This document shows positions 44,021 through 55,386 of a stretch of DNA of 64,000 bases, one piece after another; positions within the stretch are counted from its first letter, which is position 1, and each line of letters begins with the position of its first letter. Location of the stretch: contig JAFCMP010000524.1 in the NCBI GenBank assembly GCA_017506865.1, positions 1 to 64,000 of the forward strand. Direction: 5' to 3'. Under the pieces are notes generated by a model that was not told the DNA's origin, made no database searches, and saw only the letters and a list, made by a program, of their open reading frames with translations. This stretch comes from Tribonema minus (lineage: Eukaryota; Sar; Xanthophyceae; Tribonematales; Tribonemataceae). Both the position numbers and the translations under genes were made by a program.

Positions 44021-45098
44021 CTGTCCGCACCGGTACTAGCGCTTGGAGTCGTGGTGGAGCTATCCACAACAAAGGCAATGTGAGATGCCTCTCTTCAGCA
44101 TTTGACAGGAATGTTGCAGGTGAGCAACTGCTTTCGGACATCTACAAATGGTGTTATTGGCAGCTACAGTGTCATTTCGTTTTCTTTCTGTTGCAGGCCC
44201 TGGTATGTACTACTACGAGTCATGACTCAGTCACTGGCAGGCACTACTAGTACACAAAATTTTATACTACACTAAGTGGCTCGACTTCCAATCAATCACC
44301 CTTTAAAGCAGTGGTGTCTTCGTGTCTCTCGCATACTGCAATGTGAGGCGATGGCATGCCCTTAGTAGCATGCGCAAGGCATGACGTGCTGTGATATCCG
44401 CACTTGCAATGCATGCTTGACACGCTTGCTACCTTTGTGCATGTTGAGATCCCTGAGGCTCAGGCTGGTGGCATTAGCAACGGTGTTGAAACAGCTCATT
44501 AAATTTGAAATCTTTCTTTCCGTTGCAGATTATGGTGGAGCCATTGATAATTCTGGAGATTTTGACTGCAGCAATTCGACATTCACCAGTAACACATCTG
44601 ACTCGGAGTCTCAAGGTGAGTCAATGTTGTTCATTGCGATATGACGCGGCGCTGTGCCCAATGGCGTGCGAGAGCGTGCCGTGACCGGCGCACGTACAAT
44701 GTGAGGCGAGGACAGTGCATTCTGATTGATGGCGGCATCATTATAACTGCTTGTTTCAATTCTGTATCAGAAAGTGGTGGAGCCATCAGCAACGACAACG
44801 GAGGCTTTTTCGAGTGCACTGCATCGACGTTCACGAACAACACTTCACCGGGTGAGTCAATACCTTTTTGCACGTCACAATGTGAGGCACTGGCGCAATC
44901 GTGCCGTGATGGAAGCGTGCTGTGACCTGCGCACCTGAATTTGTTGAAATGCGAGGCGACGGCTGTGCATTCTGCGCAGTGCTCATGGTAGCACTTTGAA
45001 TTTTTGTTTCGGTTCCGTTGCAGGTTCTGGTGGAGCCATCTACAATGGCAATGCCACTTTCACCTGCAGCGGATTGAGATTCAACAATAACACAGCGG
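44021..45098 (+). CDS. Exons 2-5: beta-helix repeat exons
   Basis: Exons at 44021-44119, 44529-44615, 44771-44851 and 45024-45098. They encode SRGGAIHNKGNVRCLSSAFD, YGGAIDNSGDFDCSNSTFT, SGGAISNDNGGFFECTASTF and SGGAIYNGNATFTCSGLRFN. Each is bounded by GCAG or TCAG and GTGAG, and each is a multiple of 3 bases. Intron 2 contains a CTGTTGCAG acceptor (about 44196) without a usable exon after it, perhaps a decayed repeat unit. Confidence 0.82.
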
Positions 45099-45727
45099 GT
45101 GAGCCACAATGTTCCCGTGACATGAGCATGCACGGCGCACCTGAATCCTTGAAAAGATCAGGTCTAAAACAGTAAGCATTTCATATAAATTAGATTTCTG
45201 ATATCCCGCACCATTTCAAAATGCATAGTTGTACTTTCATAGTACTTAATTGTATTCACATTAAGACTTATATCTGCTCTAACTTGATAAAGACTTAATT
45301 TGTTTAATAGCGCTAAACAATCTTTATTGAATTCAAAAACTTTTGATTTTAAATTTTCAAATGTAATCACATATTTTTGTCTAGGGTCTTTTTTTTGAAA
45401 AGGAGTTCGCACCTTTGCTAGAAAAAGATTAATATTTTGCAATTGACATAAACTTTGTCATTTTTTCCGTGCATTTAGATGACATTTGCGGTAAAGGCTT
45501 CATTTATTTTAAAAGCGCAACCAATCTTTCTGTAATTGAAATTAAATTTTAATTAAAATAAAAAAATTTAAATTTCAAATTTAATTTTCATATTTAGTTT
45601 TTAATATATACATATACGCGTTGAAATCCGCGTCGTTTAAGATTTGTATTTTATATTAAACGAGCTTTTCTTTTTCCTTTGTGTATTTTGGCATCTTGGG
45701 GAAAAATACACACAAAACTTTTTTGAG

Positions 45728-45790
45728 CATGTGATGGGCGGTGTGTACAAAGTCCAGGTACCAATTCACCGTGGCCTCCTGATCCACGAT
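45728..45790 (-). rRNA. Fragment of mitochondrial small-subunit rRNA (NUMT)
   Basis: On the minus strand it reads ATCGTGGATCAGGAGGCCAC, GGTGAATTGG, then TGTACACACCGCCCATCACA. These are the near-universal positions around 1350-1410 of bacterial 16S rRNA, including the TGTACACACCGCCC primer site. Only about 63 bases are recognisable, so it is a non-functional fragment. Confidence 0.85.
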
Positions 45791-45884
45791 AAAAAATTAG
45801 GTACAATGTACCAATATCTTTATGGTTTGTTGAGAATAACCAGCGTGAACACCACTGATAAATATTTTGTATTGATGGTGTCAC
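45791..45884 (-). pseudogene. Fragment of mitochondrial cytochrome oxidase subunit 1 (NUMT)
   Basis: The minus frame encodes RWLFSTNHKDIGTLYLIF, the highly conserved N-terminus of COX1 (first transmembrane helix start). It breaks immediately after IF into rRNA sequence, so it is a truncated copy. The join of cox1 start to rRNA end indicates rearranged mitochondrial DNA before or at insertion. Confidence 0.88.
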
Positions 45885-46020
45885 TTTTGTTTGTTCTAGT
45901 TTGTAGAATTTTTTGATGAAAAATAGAAGTTTTTAAAAGATTTAAAGGCAAATCTCGAGGCAGCGGCTGTGCGATCCAGGACTGATCAACGCATCGTTAT
46001 GACTGCTCGTTCCATTGCAG

Positions 46021-49000
46021 AACTCGATGGAGGAGCCATCTTAAGCCAAGGCGTTTTCACCTGCCACAATTCGACCCTCACCTCCAACAGCGCCAGTGAG
46101 TCAACTGTGTTCCGTGTGATGTGATTTGATTCCGTGCTCCATGGCGCACACATATCGTGACGTTAAAGTGTCGCCTGCGTACCTCAGTTCATTGAAACAC
46201 TTGGCGACGGCCATGCAGCTGAGACTCATTTTGACAGCGTTCTGACTACTTGTCTTGTGCCGCTGCAGGGTGGGGTGGAGCCATTTGCGAGTACGGCAGC
46301 AGTTTCAACTGCAGTGCATCGATGTTCATCAACAACTCCGCATGTGAGTAATTAATGTAATTACTCATCGAAATTTGAGGTGATGCTGGGTCGAATGGCA
46401 CGTGCAAGCTGTGACATGAGCCATCATCACCAGCATTGCAAGCAATTCATTCAGGTAACCTCACCATTGGAGGTGAATCATCATTTTGGTGTGCATGTGC
46501 GACATGAAGTGATGCTCTGCCCGATGGCACGTGCATGCCATGAAGTGAGCGTGCTACCACCACCAGCGCACTTGAATTCCTTAAAGCGTGTGGCACCGGC
46601 GGCCGTGAATTTCGTGATGTTGATTGTGGCACCATGTTGACTGCTCATTTTTGGTTATGTTGCAGATCTCGGTGGAGCCATCTACACCGAACCAAGCGAT
46701 TTTAGCTGCAGCGCATCGACATTCACCGACAACTACGCAGGTGGGTGTCTGTTCTGCACGTCGCGATGTGAGGTGAATCAGATGCTGTTCCAAATGGCCT
46801 GTGCACGCCATTACGTTGGCGTACTTGGGTGCACATGGGATATGTGGAACGCATGGTGAGGTGTGTGCATTTCTAACTTAAGGTCAAGTAAGGCATTGTT
46901 GTCACTTCTCATTGTGGCTCTGTTGCAGAAGGAAGCGGTGGAGCCATACACCACGCAACCTCTGGCCACTTCTTTTGCAGTGCATCAACATTTACCAAAA
47001 ATACTGCAGGTGAGTCGTGATATTCTCGCACATTGCAATGTAAGGCTATGCTGTGCCCAATGGCTGGTGCATGCCGTGACGTGAGCGTGCCAGCAGCGCA
47101 CCTGCCAGTGATTCCTTGGGACATGTGGTAGTGCCAGTGGCGAAGGATCCATCATAGCAGGATGCTGACTGCTCATTTTTGTTTTGTTGAAGCAGGTTTT
47201 GGTGGAGCAATTTATAGCTCTGCCGGATTCCACTGCAGCGCATCAACCTTCACCTTCAATACAGCAGAAGGGGGTGAGTCATGAATTTGTTCTGCATGTC
47301 GCAATGTGACGGCATGCTGTATCCATTGGCATGTGCATGCTGGGGCGCGATCATCCTTCGACTGGCGCAGTTGAGTTCATGTATAATATGCTGACGTATG
47401 TGCGGTCTTGACTGAACCGTAGCATTGCTCAAGACTGACTGCTTGTTTGTTCTAACGCAGGTGGTGCAGCGATCGCCTCTACAGCATCTATTTACTTCGA
47501 CGGAACGTTTCGTGACACATCCACGTGCAGCAACTCGAAATTTGCTTTCAATACTGCTGCAGGACTCGGAGGTGAGTCATGTTTTGGTCTGCATGTTCTA
47601 ATGAGGTAACGCTGTGCCCAGAGGCGTGTGCGTGTGTGACGCGAATAAGCTGTGGCCGGCACTGATGAGGCTTTGACACGCTTGGCAACGTCCAGGCATG
47701 CTGGGATCCGTTGTGGCGTCGATTGAGCAGTATCTGGTTCCGCTCCGTTGCAGGAACTGGTGGAGCCATTTACAATGAGGTCAACTTCACCTGTAGCGGA
47801 TCGAGCTTCACCAACAACACCGCAAGTGAGTCATGATGCTGTGTGCGCATTGAGATGTGAGGCGAATACATGCACAGTGACGCGTCCATGCGGTGACATG
47901 AGCGTGCTGTAACCGGTGCCCATGAGTCCTTTGCAATGTGTAACGACTCGGACGTCTGTGCGTTATGGGATCAAGCGTGAAATTAAATCAATCAGCATTC
48001 TGCCTGCTCGTGTCGCCTCCGTTGCAGATGAAGGTGGAGCCATCTATAACACTGGTGACGGTAATGTCACCTGCAGTGACTCCACTTTCATCGCCAACAA
48101 CGCAGGTGAGTCGTACTTGTTCCTGCAAACCGTGATATGAGGCGATGCTCTCCGCAATGGCATGTCCATGCCGTGACATGAGCATTATGTGACAGCCGCA
48201 CTCAGGTTCTTTGAACCATGTGGCGATGTCTGTGCATTCTGCGCTCTGTTGTGGCATTCATCAATCGTTGTTCTGACTGCCCATTTCGGTCCCGTTGCAG
48301 TTTCTGGTGGAGCCATCATGAATGCACAACTTTTCAGTTGTAGCAACTCAAGTTTCACCTCCAACACAGGCGGTGAGTGTTGTGCATGCTGCAACATGAG
48401 AGGATGTCGTGCCTAATGCTGCGTGTATGCCATGAGCGACCTCTGCGCATTCTGGGTCCAACGAAAGCATCAATCGAGCAGGGCTTTGACGACTCATTTT
48501 GGTTCCGTCGCAGAATCTGGTGGGGCCATCTACAACAACGATGCCAGTTTCACCTGCATCGGATCGACCCTCACCAGTAACACAGCACGTGGTGAGTCAT
48601 TACATCGTCTCTATGTATGCCATAATGTGAGCCTGCCACCGGCACACTCCAATTTTTGCAAACACCTTGCAGCTGCTGTGCATTCTGATAACATCATGGC
48701 ATCTTTATGACTGCTCACTTCGGTGCCTTTGCAGATTTTGGTGGGGCCATCAGGACCACCGGCGATCTCCACTGCATTGCATCGACATTCACCAACAACT
48801 CTGGAGGTTAGTAATGTTCACGTGTTGCATGCAGCGATGTTAGGCGATGCTGTACCCAACGGTGGCTGCTGTGTGTTTAGAGATTTGATCGTGGTTTCAT
48901 GCTGACTGCTTGTTGCGGTCCCGCTACGTGGTGTATAGCATACTTTGACAGCCGGGGCAATGTATGCCTGCTGGCGTTGAAATGTTGTTGAACCTTACAT

Positions 49001-49156
49001 GATGTCTGCTTCAGCTTAATTGCCATGTTGTTGGCCATGCAGATTCAGGAGGAGCTCCCTTCATGGCAACGTCATCGATCTCCACTGCATCTACTAGTAC
49101 ACCTGGCCTCCGTGCCAGTTGCACAACCTGCTTAGTTACTGGCAACGACGCGACAG
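46021..49156 (+). CDS. Exons 6-17: beta-helix repeat exons
   Basis: Exons at 46021-46095, 46269-46343, 46666-46740, 46929-47009, 47196-47273, 47461-47571, 47754-47825, 48028-48105, 48301-48372, 48514-48591, 48735-48806 and 49043-49156. Nearly all are 72-81 bases, phase 1-1, and encode variants of GGAI....F.CS.STFT.NTA (for example EGGAIYNTGDGNVTCSDSTF). Introns between them share words such as CTGTGCCCAATGGC, GTGACATGAGCGTGC, CACCTGAAT and a CTGCTCATTT...TTGCAG end, so whole exon-intron units of about 200-300 bases were duplicated. The last exon is less regular and uses a GTGCGG donor. Confidence 0.82.
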
Positions 49157-49304
49157 GTGCGGACACGGTGCAGACATCACACAACATCACAGACGCAGCA
49201 AGAAGTCTTGACATTCACACTATTTTGCTTTGCACGTCAATGCTCCACCAGCTGCTGGACACTTAAGTGTCCGTGACCTTGCGCACTGTCTGTTTGAACT
49301 GCAG

Positions 49305-50359
49305 ATGGTGGAGCAGTCTACGTCAGCACTGGTGTTGATGTACACCTCGTGTCCTCGCACTTTGATGACAATGTTGCGGTGCACTATGGAGGCGCCATCA
49401 TGGCGGAGGAGGGCGCACAAGTGAAGTGCGTCGAAAGCAAGTTTGCGCGCAGCAAAGGTAAAAGTTCTCACGCGGCGGAATGCTGCCTAGTTCACATTCC
49501 TGTGTGCAGATGCGAACCGCAGCACCTGCGGAGCGTTGTGGAGACTCATCTGTTGGCACGTCTTCATCTTTTTTTCAGGCATGTAGCCAGCTTGTCGATG
49601 TGCTGAATTGTTGAAGAATGACATCCATCTTACTTTTTGTTTTGTTTTGCTTCCTGCACGGCTGCAGCCATCAAGGGTGGCACTGTGTACACGGCAGCGC
49701 GTTCACAGCTGGAGATGTCATCAGTTGCGATATGGGACTCTGACTCCCATGAGGACGGTGCTATCTTCTCTGCGGGGAGCGTGTCCACTGACAAGTCGAG
49801 GTTTGAGCATAATTTAGGTGCATACACATCACTCTTCCATGATCTGATGTATAGCTGCCATGATCTGATGTATAGCTTGCGACCAGTTGTTTGATCAAGC
49901 TTGTGGTCCCGATTCCTCGTTCTTCCATGATGTTCTAGGCGGAAAAGGCGCTGCCATAAATCTGGCACACGATGCAACGGCCCTGATAGATGGCACGTCC
50001 TTCGCATTCAACACTGCCACGGAGACGGGCGGCGCACTGTACCTAGAGCTGCTGGTGACCGGGCACATCAACAACTGCAAGTTTCTCAACAACTCCAGTC
50101 CTGTCGGTGGAGCGCTGTCTCTAGCCACGGCCGACGACTTCCGCATTTTCGCCATTTCGGATTGCGTCTTTGCTGGCAACAACGCGTCAGGCGGTGCTGG
50201 AGGGGCAATCATACAGCGGGGTGCTGCCACAGTGCTGAGCGTGAATTTGGGCAACAGTACGTTCGTCGACAACATGGCACAATGCTGCTATGCTGGCGTG
50301 AACAGTGCTGGTGGCAAGCATTCATGTGCGGATGCTTCGGCGGGATACGGCACAGGGTG
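49305..50359 (+). CDS. Exons 18-20: longer beta-helix exons
   Basis: Exons at 49305-49457, 49668-49817 and 49939-50359. They encode GGAVYVSTGVDVHLVSSHFD, GGTVYTAARSQLEMSSVAIW and GKGAAINLAHDATALIDGTS, with more helix coils (GGALYLELL, GGALSLATADDFRIF) and a Cys-rich end (AQCCYAG...HSCADAS). Exon 20 ends at TG|GTAAGT, phase 2, unlike all earlier exons. Confidence 0.75.
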
Positions 50360-50450
50360 GTAAGTCACCTCTCTACTAGACTGAAACTTATTACATCATC
50401 AGCCGACCAATGTCACCCATCGCTGCCACTTTGTTCCGGTTGCACTGCAG

Positions 50451-50756
50451 GTCGTGCTGCCGTGACAATCAATCAATTGGCGACGGATAATAACGACCAC
50501 CTTTGCGAGACCTGCGACACGCACAAACTGAACTGCGCCTTGCTTGGGCTTACCGTGGACACGCTGCCACTGGCCCGCGGGTTCTGGCGAGAGACTTTTC
50601 CATCTCTTCAGGAGCATATGAACATAACGTCCTGGAGGGAGACATTTGTTCAGGACGACATACTTCCGTGTTGGAACGTTGGAGCTTGCACGGGCGACGG
50701 CAACAATTCACTGGACACCAGTGACGTTTACTGCAGTAAAGGCTACACAGGACCAT
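50451..50756 (+). CDS. Exon 21: Cys-rich juxtamembrane module, frame-broken
   Basis: Following exon 20 in phase 2, the acceptor at 50451 gives W-SCCRDNQSIGDG and then TAA. One base out, the same exon is open to its GTAAGT donor: NDHLCETCDTHKLNC, LPLARGFWRETFPS, ILPCWNVGACTGDG, YCSKGYTGPC. Both pieces fit the Cys-rich module that precedes the membrane domain in such proteins, so a one-base indel near 50490-50500 is the simplest explanation. Confidence 0.65.
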
Positions 50757-51315
50757 GTAAGTCAAAACCAGTAGGTAAGCTTGTGAGTATTTGCATGGAT
50801 CACGAATCAATGCGGTACTCTGTGAGGTGTTTATTTGTGGGGACATATTATTATGTCGCATTGATGGTTTCTGTGAGTCTAGCGCAAATGGCGAGCGATG
50901 CTTAGCTGAGCTAGAGACTCAGGTGTAGCGCAGTCTGGAATGTGCGCTGACATGCGTACCGTTCACGGAGCCCTTGTGCTTCACCACAGTGACACTGAGT
51001 GACTGTTGCTCTTCGTGGCCCAAGCGCCTCATTCTTGCATGCGCCTCATTGTTGCATGCATGCATGCAAACATGACCCTGTTGATGATGACGACTTTCTG
51101 CTTGTGCTTCCGCTGTTGTGACGATTGAGGAGTTATGGCGACGCTCAGCTCAGCCAGACACTAGGTTCGCAGATTGAGGGATGCGCCCTGACGAGCACGC
51201 AGTTCACAAAGCCCTCCATCTCTGCTGCTGCAAGTCTTCGTGGTCCGAGAGCCTCGTTCTTGCATCATGAATGATTCTGTCCATGCTGACCTTGTTCTCC
51301 TCGTCCTTCCCAAAG

Positions 51316-52615
51316 ACTGCGCAGCGTGTGCACCTGAGTATGCGAGCCTGCCGGGCTACCGCTGCGTTGAATGCACCGGCGGCGCTACTGCAGTGGCATT
51401 CACTCTGCTGGCAGTGATGACGCTGACGGTACTGTCGGCGGTGTGGATGCTGGTCTCCAAGGCGACTGGAGTGGATCAGGGGGTGGAAGGCGGGCAGACG
51501 ATAAGTGCCTCTGGTCCTGGATTGAAACTTGCGCGCGCCGGAGTGCTGCTCATGCAGCGGCTTCGAATTCCGATCGTTGTCACGCAAGTGGTCACTCAGT
51601 ACGTTAGCATCACCGGCCTCAGTCTACCGCTTCAGTACCTCCAGTTCCTTCAGGCCATGGACTTCATGTCCCTGGACATGCGGCTGCTGACCTCGCCTGG
51701 GTGCGCTGCTCACATCGACTTTTACGGTCGGTTGCTCATAGTTACATTAGCGCCCCTGACTGCCCTCATCTTCAGCCCGCGACTCTACCTGTGGGTCATA
51801 TCCCGCTATAGGCTTGCCGTTGCCCCCAAGCTTCGACAGATCGTTGCCAGGGATGTCAACGCCTTCCTGGTGCTCACTTTCCTTATTTTCTCTGGCGTAT
51901 CGCTCACTATCTTCGAGACTTTCGGGTGCGACAAGTTGAAGTATTCGCAGGAGAGTTTTCTGCGAGCGAGCAGACTATTCGCTCAACTGCCACGATGATC
52001 GGCACAGAAACTACACTATATATGCGGGGTTCATGGTGGTTGTGTACCCTGTCGGAATTCCATTATTATACGCCATGGTCCGTTGGCGATCTGCAGTGAA
52101 GCAGCGTGACCGCAGGCAGGCGCCCTCCCGCCTTGCATCACCTTCAGCCTTCCTGTGGCGCCCTTACAAGGGTCGTTCATATTACTGGGAGTGCGTAGAG
52201 TGCTTGCGGCGATTGATGCTCGCGCCTCTCGTCTTTATCCCGCCCGGCACAGCGGGCCGGAGCTCTGTTTCGTGCGTGTTGGATGAATGATTCCTCACGG
52301 CCGTAGTGTACGAGCAAATTCGCCCGCACCAGACGAGGATGGACAAGTGGCTGTACGTGTTGGGTTACGGCATTCTCTTTGCTAGCATGTTTTACATCGC
52401 TGCTGATGCAGGGCCATTGGGTGGAGGGGGATGGCGAGAAAGCGATAGGAAACCTTCTGATCGCGCTGAATGTGCTGCTGCTAGTGATGGCTCTTGCCCA
52501 GGTAGCACTGGTATACACAAGTGTTCGCGCTGCAGACGGTCCTCTCTGCCAGAACTCGTTGTTTGGCCTGTCCAAGAAAGCGTCTCAGCATTCTGCAACG
52601 CGCAGCCCAGGTTGA
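51316..52615 (+). pseudogene. Last exon: TRP-like multi-pass membrane domain with three lesions
   Basis: The acceptor CCCAAAG|ACTGCG continues GPYCAACAPEYA in phase 1. Helices follow: ATAVAFTLLAVMTLTVLSAV, LLIVTLAPLTALIF, AFLVLTFLIFSGVSLTIFETF, FMVVVYPVGIPLLYAM, and NLLIALNVLLLVMALAQVAL. Conserved-looking motifs are FETFGCD, YYWECVECLRRLMLAPL and VYEQIRP. Lesion 1: GCGA duplicated at 51962-51969; one copy removed would read FLRADYSLNCH. Lesion 2: TGA 52288-52290 in frame before FLTAVVYEQ. Lesion 3: frameshift near 52412-52435 between FYIAADAG and VEGDGEKAIGN. Confidence 0.75.
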
Positions 52616-53767
52616 TGACGTGGCCGCGCCTTCCCCAATGTCCTAATATTTATGATCGATCGCTTCACCTGCAACTCCCCTGATGACCAGTTGCAGAGGG
52701 CTCTTTGAACTGTACACACTTGCCTCGCCTCTGCCTTCTGATTTAAGGTTGTGTTGCCAACATCACAGCATGAGATCTTGGTTTTGTCGCTGTCTCGCGC
52801 ATGGATTCCGAATCCGTTTGGCGCAGTACTGTTACAGTAGAAGCCACCATTCTCAGTGCGCCCGCACTCGCTCGCTTTGTGAAGTCGTGATTTGCCACGT
52901 GCGCATATCAGTCATTGTACGCCTCACCTTGTTTGTCCTGGCCTGTAACCATGACACTTTGCGATAGCACAATTGTGAGAGTCGCCGTGCTTCACTCTGT
53001 ATTTTGTCGACGCACGTTTGCGCAGGTTTGCCATCGTCATTTCGCGACATGCCGCACAGCGCCTCTTTCCAGACATTGTCGAATACGCCCTTTTTGCCCT
53101 CCAGTAACAATATTTAGCCCAGGAATTTACACCGAGTAGAGTATAGTAATTACCTGGTCCAATCCAGGGCCAAATTCTCGAACACAACAAGTTCAAATTC
53201 AGGCACCGAGTAAGTACAAATAAATATTCCAACTTGAAGTATTTACTCGACTATTTCTGCCACTGCCACCGAGTACCAATTAAATAAATACGGGGTGGAC
53301 ATGTTTTGATGCAGCAATTAAAAGGGTGTCCTATGTTTTGGTTCTGGCGTTAAAACCAACAAAAAAGCCGTCCAGTGTCCTTAATTATAGACAAGACGGT
53401 ATATATATTATATAATTTGACTTTTACAGCAATCAGGAGAGCGTCGTACACGCGAGTTTTTGCTTTCGCGCTTTTTATTTATTTTTTGGCCAAAGGATTT
53501 GAGGACGGCAAAGTTACACAGCTGAATATAAATGAGACTTGAGGTTGGTTTTCAATAGCATGACTTGCAACAACGAAGTGTCCCCGCAGGGTTCAAAGAC
53601 TAGAGCTTGCTGAACCGCTGAGCGAGTCTTCCAAGTGTTGAGTACAGCAAATTTGTGGCCATGCGCATCCGGCATGCCTCGAACCTACACACAAACCTGA
53701 GCTCTTGGGAAATTCAGCTACACGTATGAATGTGCAGTGTTGCCATAACTACAAGTGATGTGCATTC
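52616..53767. other. Spacer, partly AT-rich
   Basis: No gene recognised. An AT-rich part (53100-53500) has repeated ACCGAGTA words near 53135, 53205 and 53265 and a TATATATATTATATAA run near 53400. It may hold the 3' end or terminator of the upstream gene. Confidence 0.45.
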
Positions 53768-53850
53768 ACGCAGAAGTTACCTGCAAGGCCATTGCCATCA
53801 TGTGCTGCTCACGCAGAAGTTACCTGCAAGGCCATTGCCATCATGTGCTG
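53768..53850. repeat. Tandem 43-bp duplication
   Basis: ACGCAGAAGTTACCTGCAAG and the following bases to GTGCTG occur twice in a row, at 53768 and 53811. Simple tandem duplication. Confidence 0.9.
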
Positions 53851-55386
53851 ATCTCTGGTCAATATGGAACTTGCAGGTGACCTCCTGAAGTAATCTAGGT
53901 GCGCAGTAGCCATTGCGTTTGCCAGCGCTGAACATGAAAGCGTTGACACATCAGGCGAGTCTTACCTGCCACAGAGGCGTGCTTGGGGAGTGCTCATGCC
54001 CCCGGGAACCGCACTTGCAGTTGCCCTCCGCGGAGGTGCAGTCGCAGCCTTGAGCAGTGCACATGTTGGCTGCCGCATTAGTTGCAGCAGCAGATGCAGA
54101 ACAGGGGCACGGTCCATGGTCAGTATGCCACTTGAAGGTGACCCTCTGAACTTAAGTACTACTAGCGTGCGAGCATGCGGCTTCAGCAGCGCCGACGGTG
54201 AGCGCGACGTGCAAGGTCCCAGCCCCCACACACACCTGTAGCCCCTGGCTGACAATGTGAAAAGGGGCACTTCGACCACTCAATGCACAACTTAAACTTC
54301 AATGTGAACGCCGATCGTCAAGTACAACATCACCTATGGCTCACCACACGTTGCATGTGCACAGAGGCGCCCATGCACAGTTATGGTACTGAGTTACCTG
54401 ACCCCAGTGACTGAGTGCGCCCGATGTATATGCTACTGATAGTGAAAGATGAATGCGCTGTCGTGATGTACCAGAGGTGGAACACGGACAACGAGATGCT
54501 TCGCACCTGCGCGCGCACACCGAGCAAAAGATTGAAGTTCATGGTTTCGAGTTCAACCTCAATCACATGCAACTTCAACATTGGCACTGCTTGCGCTGAG
54601 CCGTGATGCGGCTCTTTCACAACTCCAAGGGCAATGTGAACTCCAACCGCCAACTTGAGGTAAAAATTTGACTGCCATGTGGAGGTGCGCACGTGCTGCG
54701 CTTGGTCGGCTTTTGCGAGTACAGCGCTGCGCGCACAAGCGTGCACACGACTGCTGGGCGCTGCTGCTGCTGCTGAACGCCAGCCACACAGGCATGACTG
54801 GCGCACTTGATGTCCGTATTGAGGCGCATCAATCACAGCTCAGCAACTTGAAGATGGACGGGGAATGGCGCCTGCATGGCGACTGGTCAAAGTTCAACAA
54901 AGTCCACGGGCGCATGATAGCACTCCGTGCCGTTTGTTGGACGTGCCTACGGCCAGTGGTCCAATCAGATGCATGTGTCGTGAAGTGCAGAATATCTGTT
55001 GTTGACCAGCAGTCACATCTCTTGCTGCTTGCCCCCATGGCCAGTATGCATTGCCTGCGTTCATGGGCCGCTACTTTGCATCAAGCACCCTGCTGCTGGT
55101 GACTGTTACATTCGCCATTACCAAGTAGCAACCTCCACCAAGTGCCTGTGTTGAAGTGTGTGGTCAACACTGCTGTTGGCACGCCATGTGGCTCATGCTC
55201 ATTCACGCCGTTGCCAAATGTCACAATGCTATTCGGTTTCTACACTCTTGAGCGTGTGATTCTAGAAAAGTTGAGTTGATGACCTAGTCTAACTACAAGA
55301 TATTAATGTACGGTTGCGAGTTGAAAGCTTTGCCTGTGATGCAAAGCCACTTGTAAAAGTTGAGTGTGCATGCTGTCAACACTCCC
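53851..55386. other. Spacer without recognised gene
   Basis: Short frames only (up to 151 codons, both strands overlapping). Some CTGCTGCTG stretches. No domain recognised. Confidence 0.4.

Larger units (their letters stand above)
45155..45955 (-). other. Nuclear mitochondrial insertion (NUMT) in intron 5
   Basis: About 0.8 kb of strongly AT-rich DNA interrupts an otherwise normal intron between exons 5 and 6. It contains the start of mitochondrial cox1 and a 3' piece of the mitochondrial small-subunit rRNA, both on the minus strand, joined to each other. The left part (45164-45442 minus) has a 92-codon AT-rich frame that may be another mitochondrial ORF. Splice sites around it are intact, so the gene could tolerate the insertion. 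Confidence 0.85.
43275..52615 (+). pseudogene. Large beta-helix repeat surface protein with C-terminal TRP-like membrane domain, multi-exon
   Basis: A plus-strand gene of at least 22 exons. Exon 1 has a signal peptide. Exons 2-17 mostly encode one beta-helix coil each with the core GGAIYN...F.C..STFT.NTA, as in pectin-lyase-like and Pmp-type proteins. Exons 18-20 encode longer coils. Exon 21 holds a Cys-rich module (LPLARGFWRETFPS, CYT-type GYTGPC). The last exon is multi-pass. The repeat exons are all phase 1 on both sides, and exons 1-20 are fully open. Lesions are confined to the 3' part: a frame break in exon 21, a 4-bp duplication at 51962-51969, TGA at 52288-52290 and a frameshift near 52412-52435. 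The intact length would be about 1350 residues. Expected role: cell-surface adhesion or sensing at the plasma membrane (family inference). It may be a recent pseudogene or an assembly with indels. Confidence 0.8.

Noticed and set aside
44195..44260. An extra beta-helix exon after CTGTTGCAG in intron 2
   Set aside because: The sequence after the acceptor lacks the GGAI...STF pattern and any donor in phase; treated as a decayed unit.
45164..45442. 92-codon minus frame as a homing endonuclease or ribosomal protein
   Set aside because: No LAGLIDADG or GIY-YIG motif and no recognisable ribosomal protein match; kept only as an unassigned part of the mitochondrial insertion.
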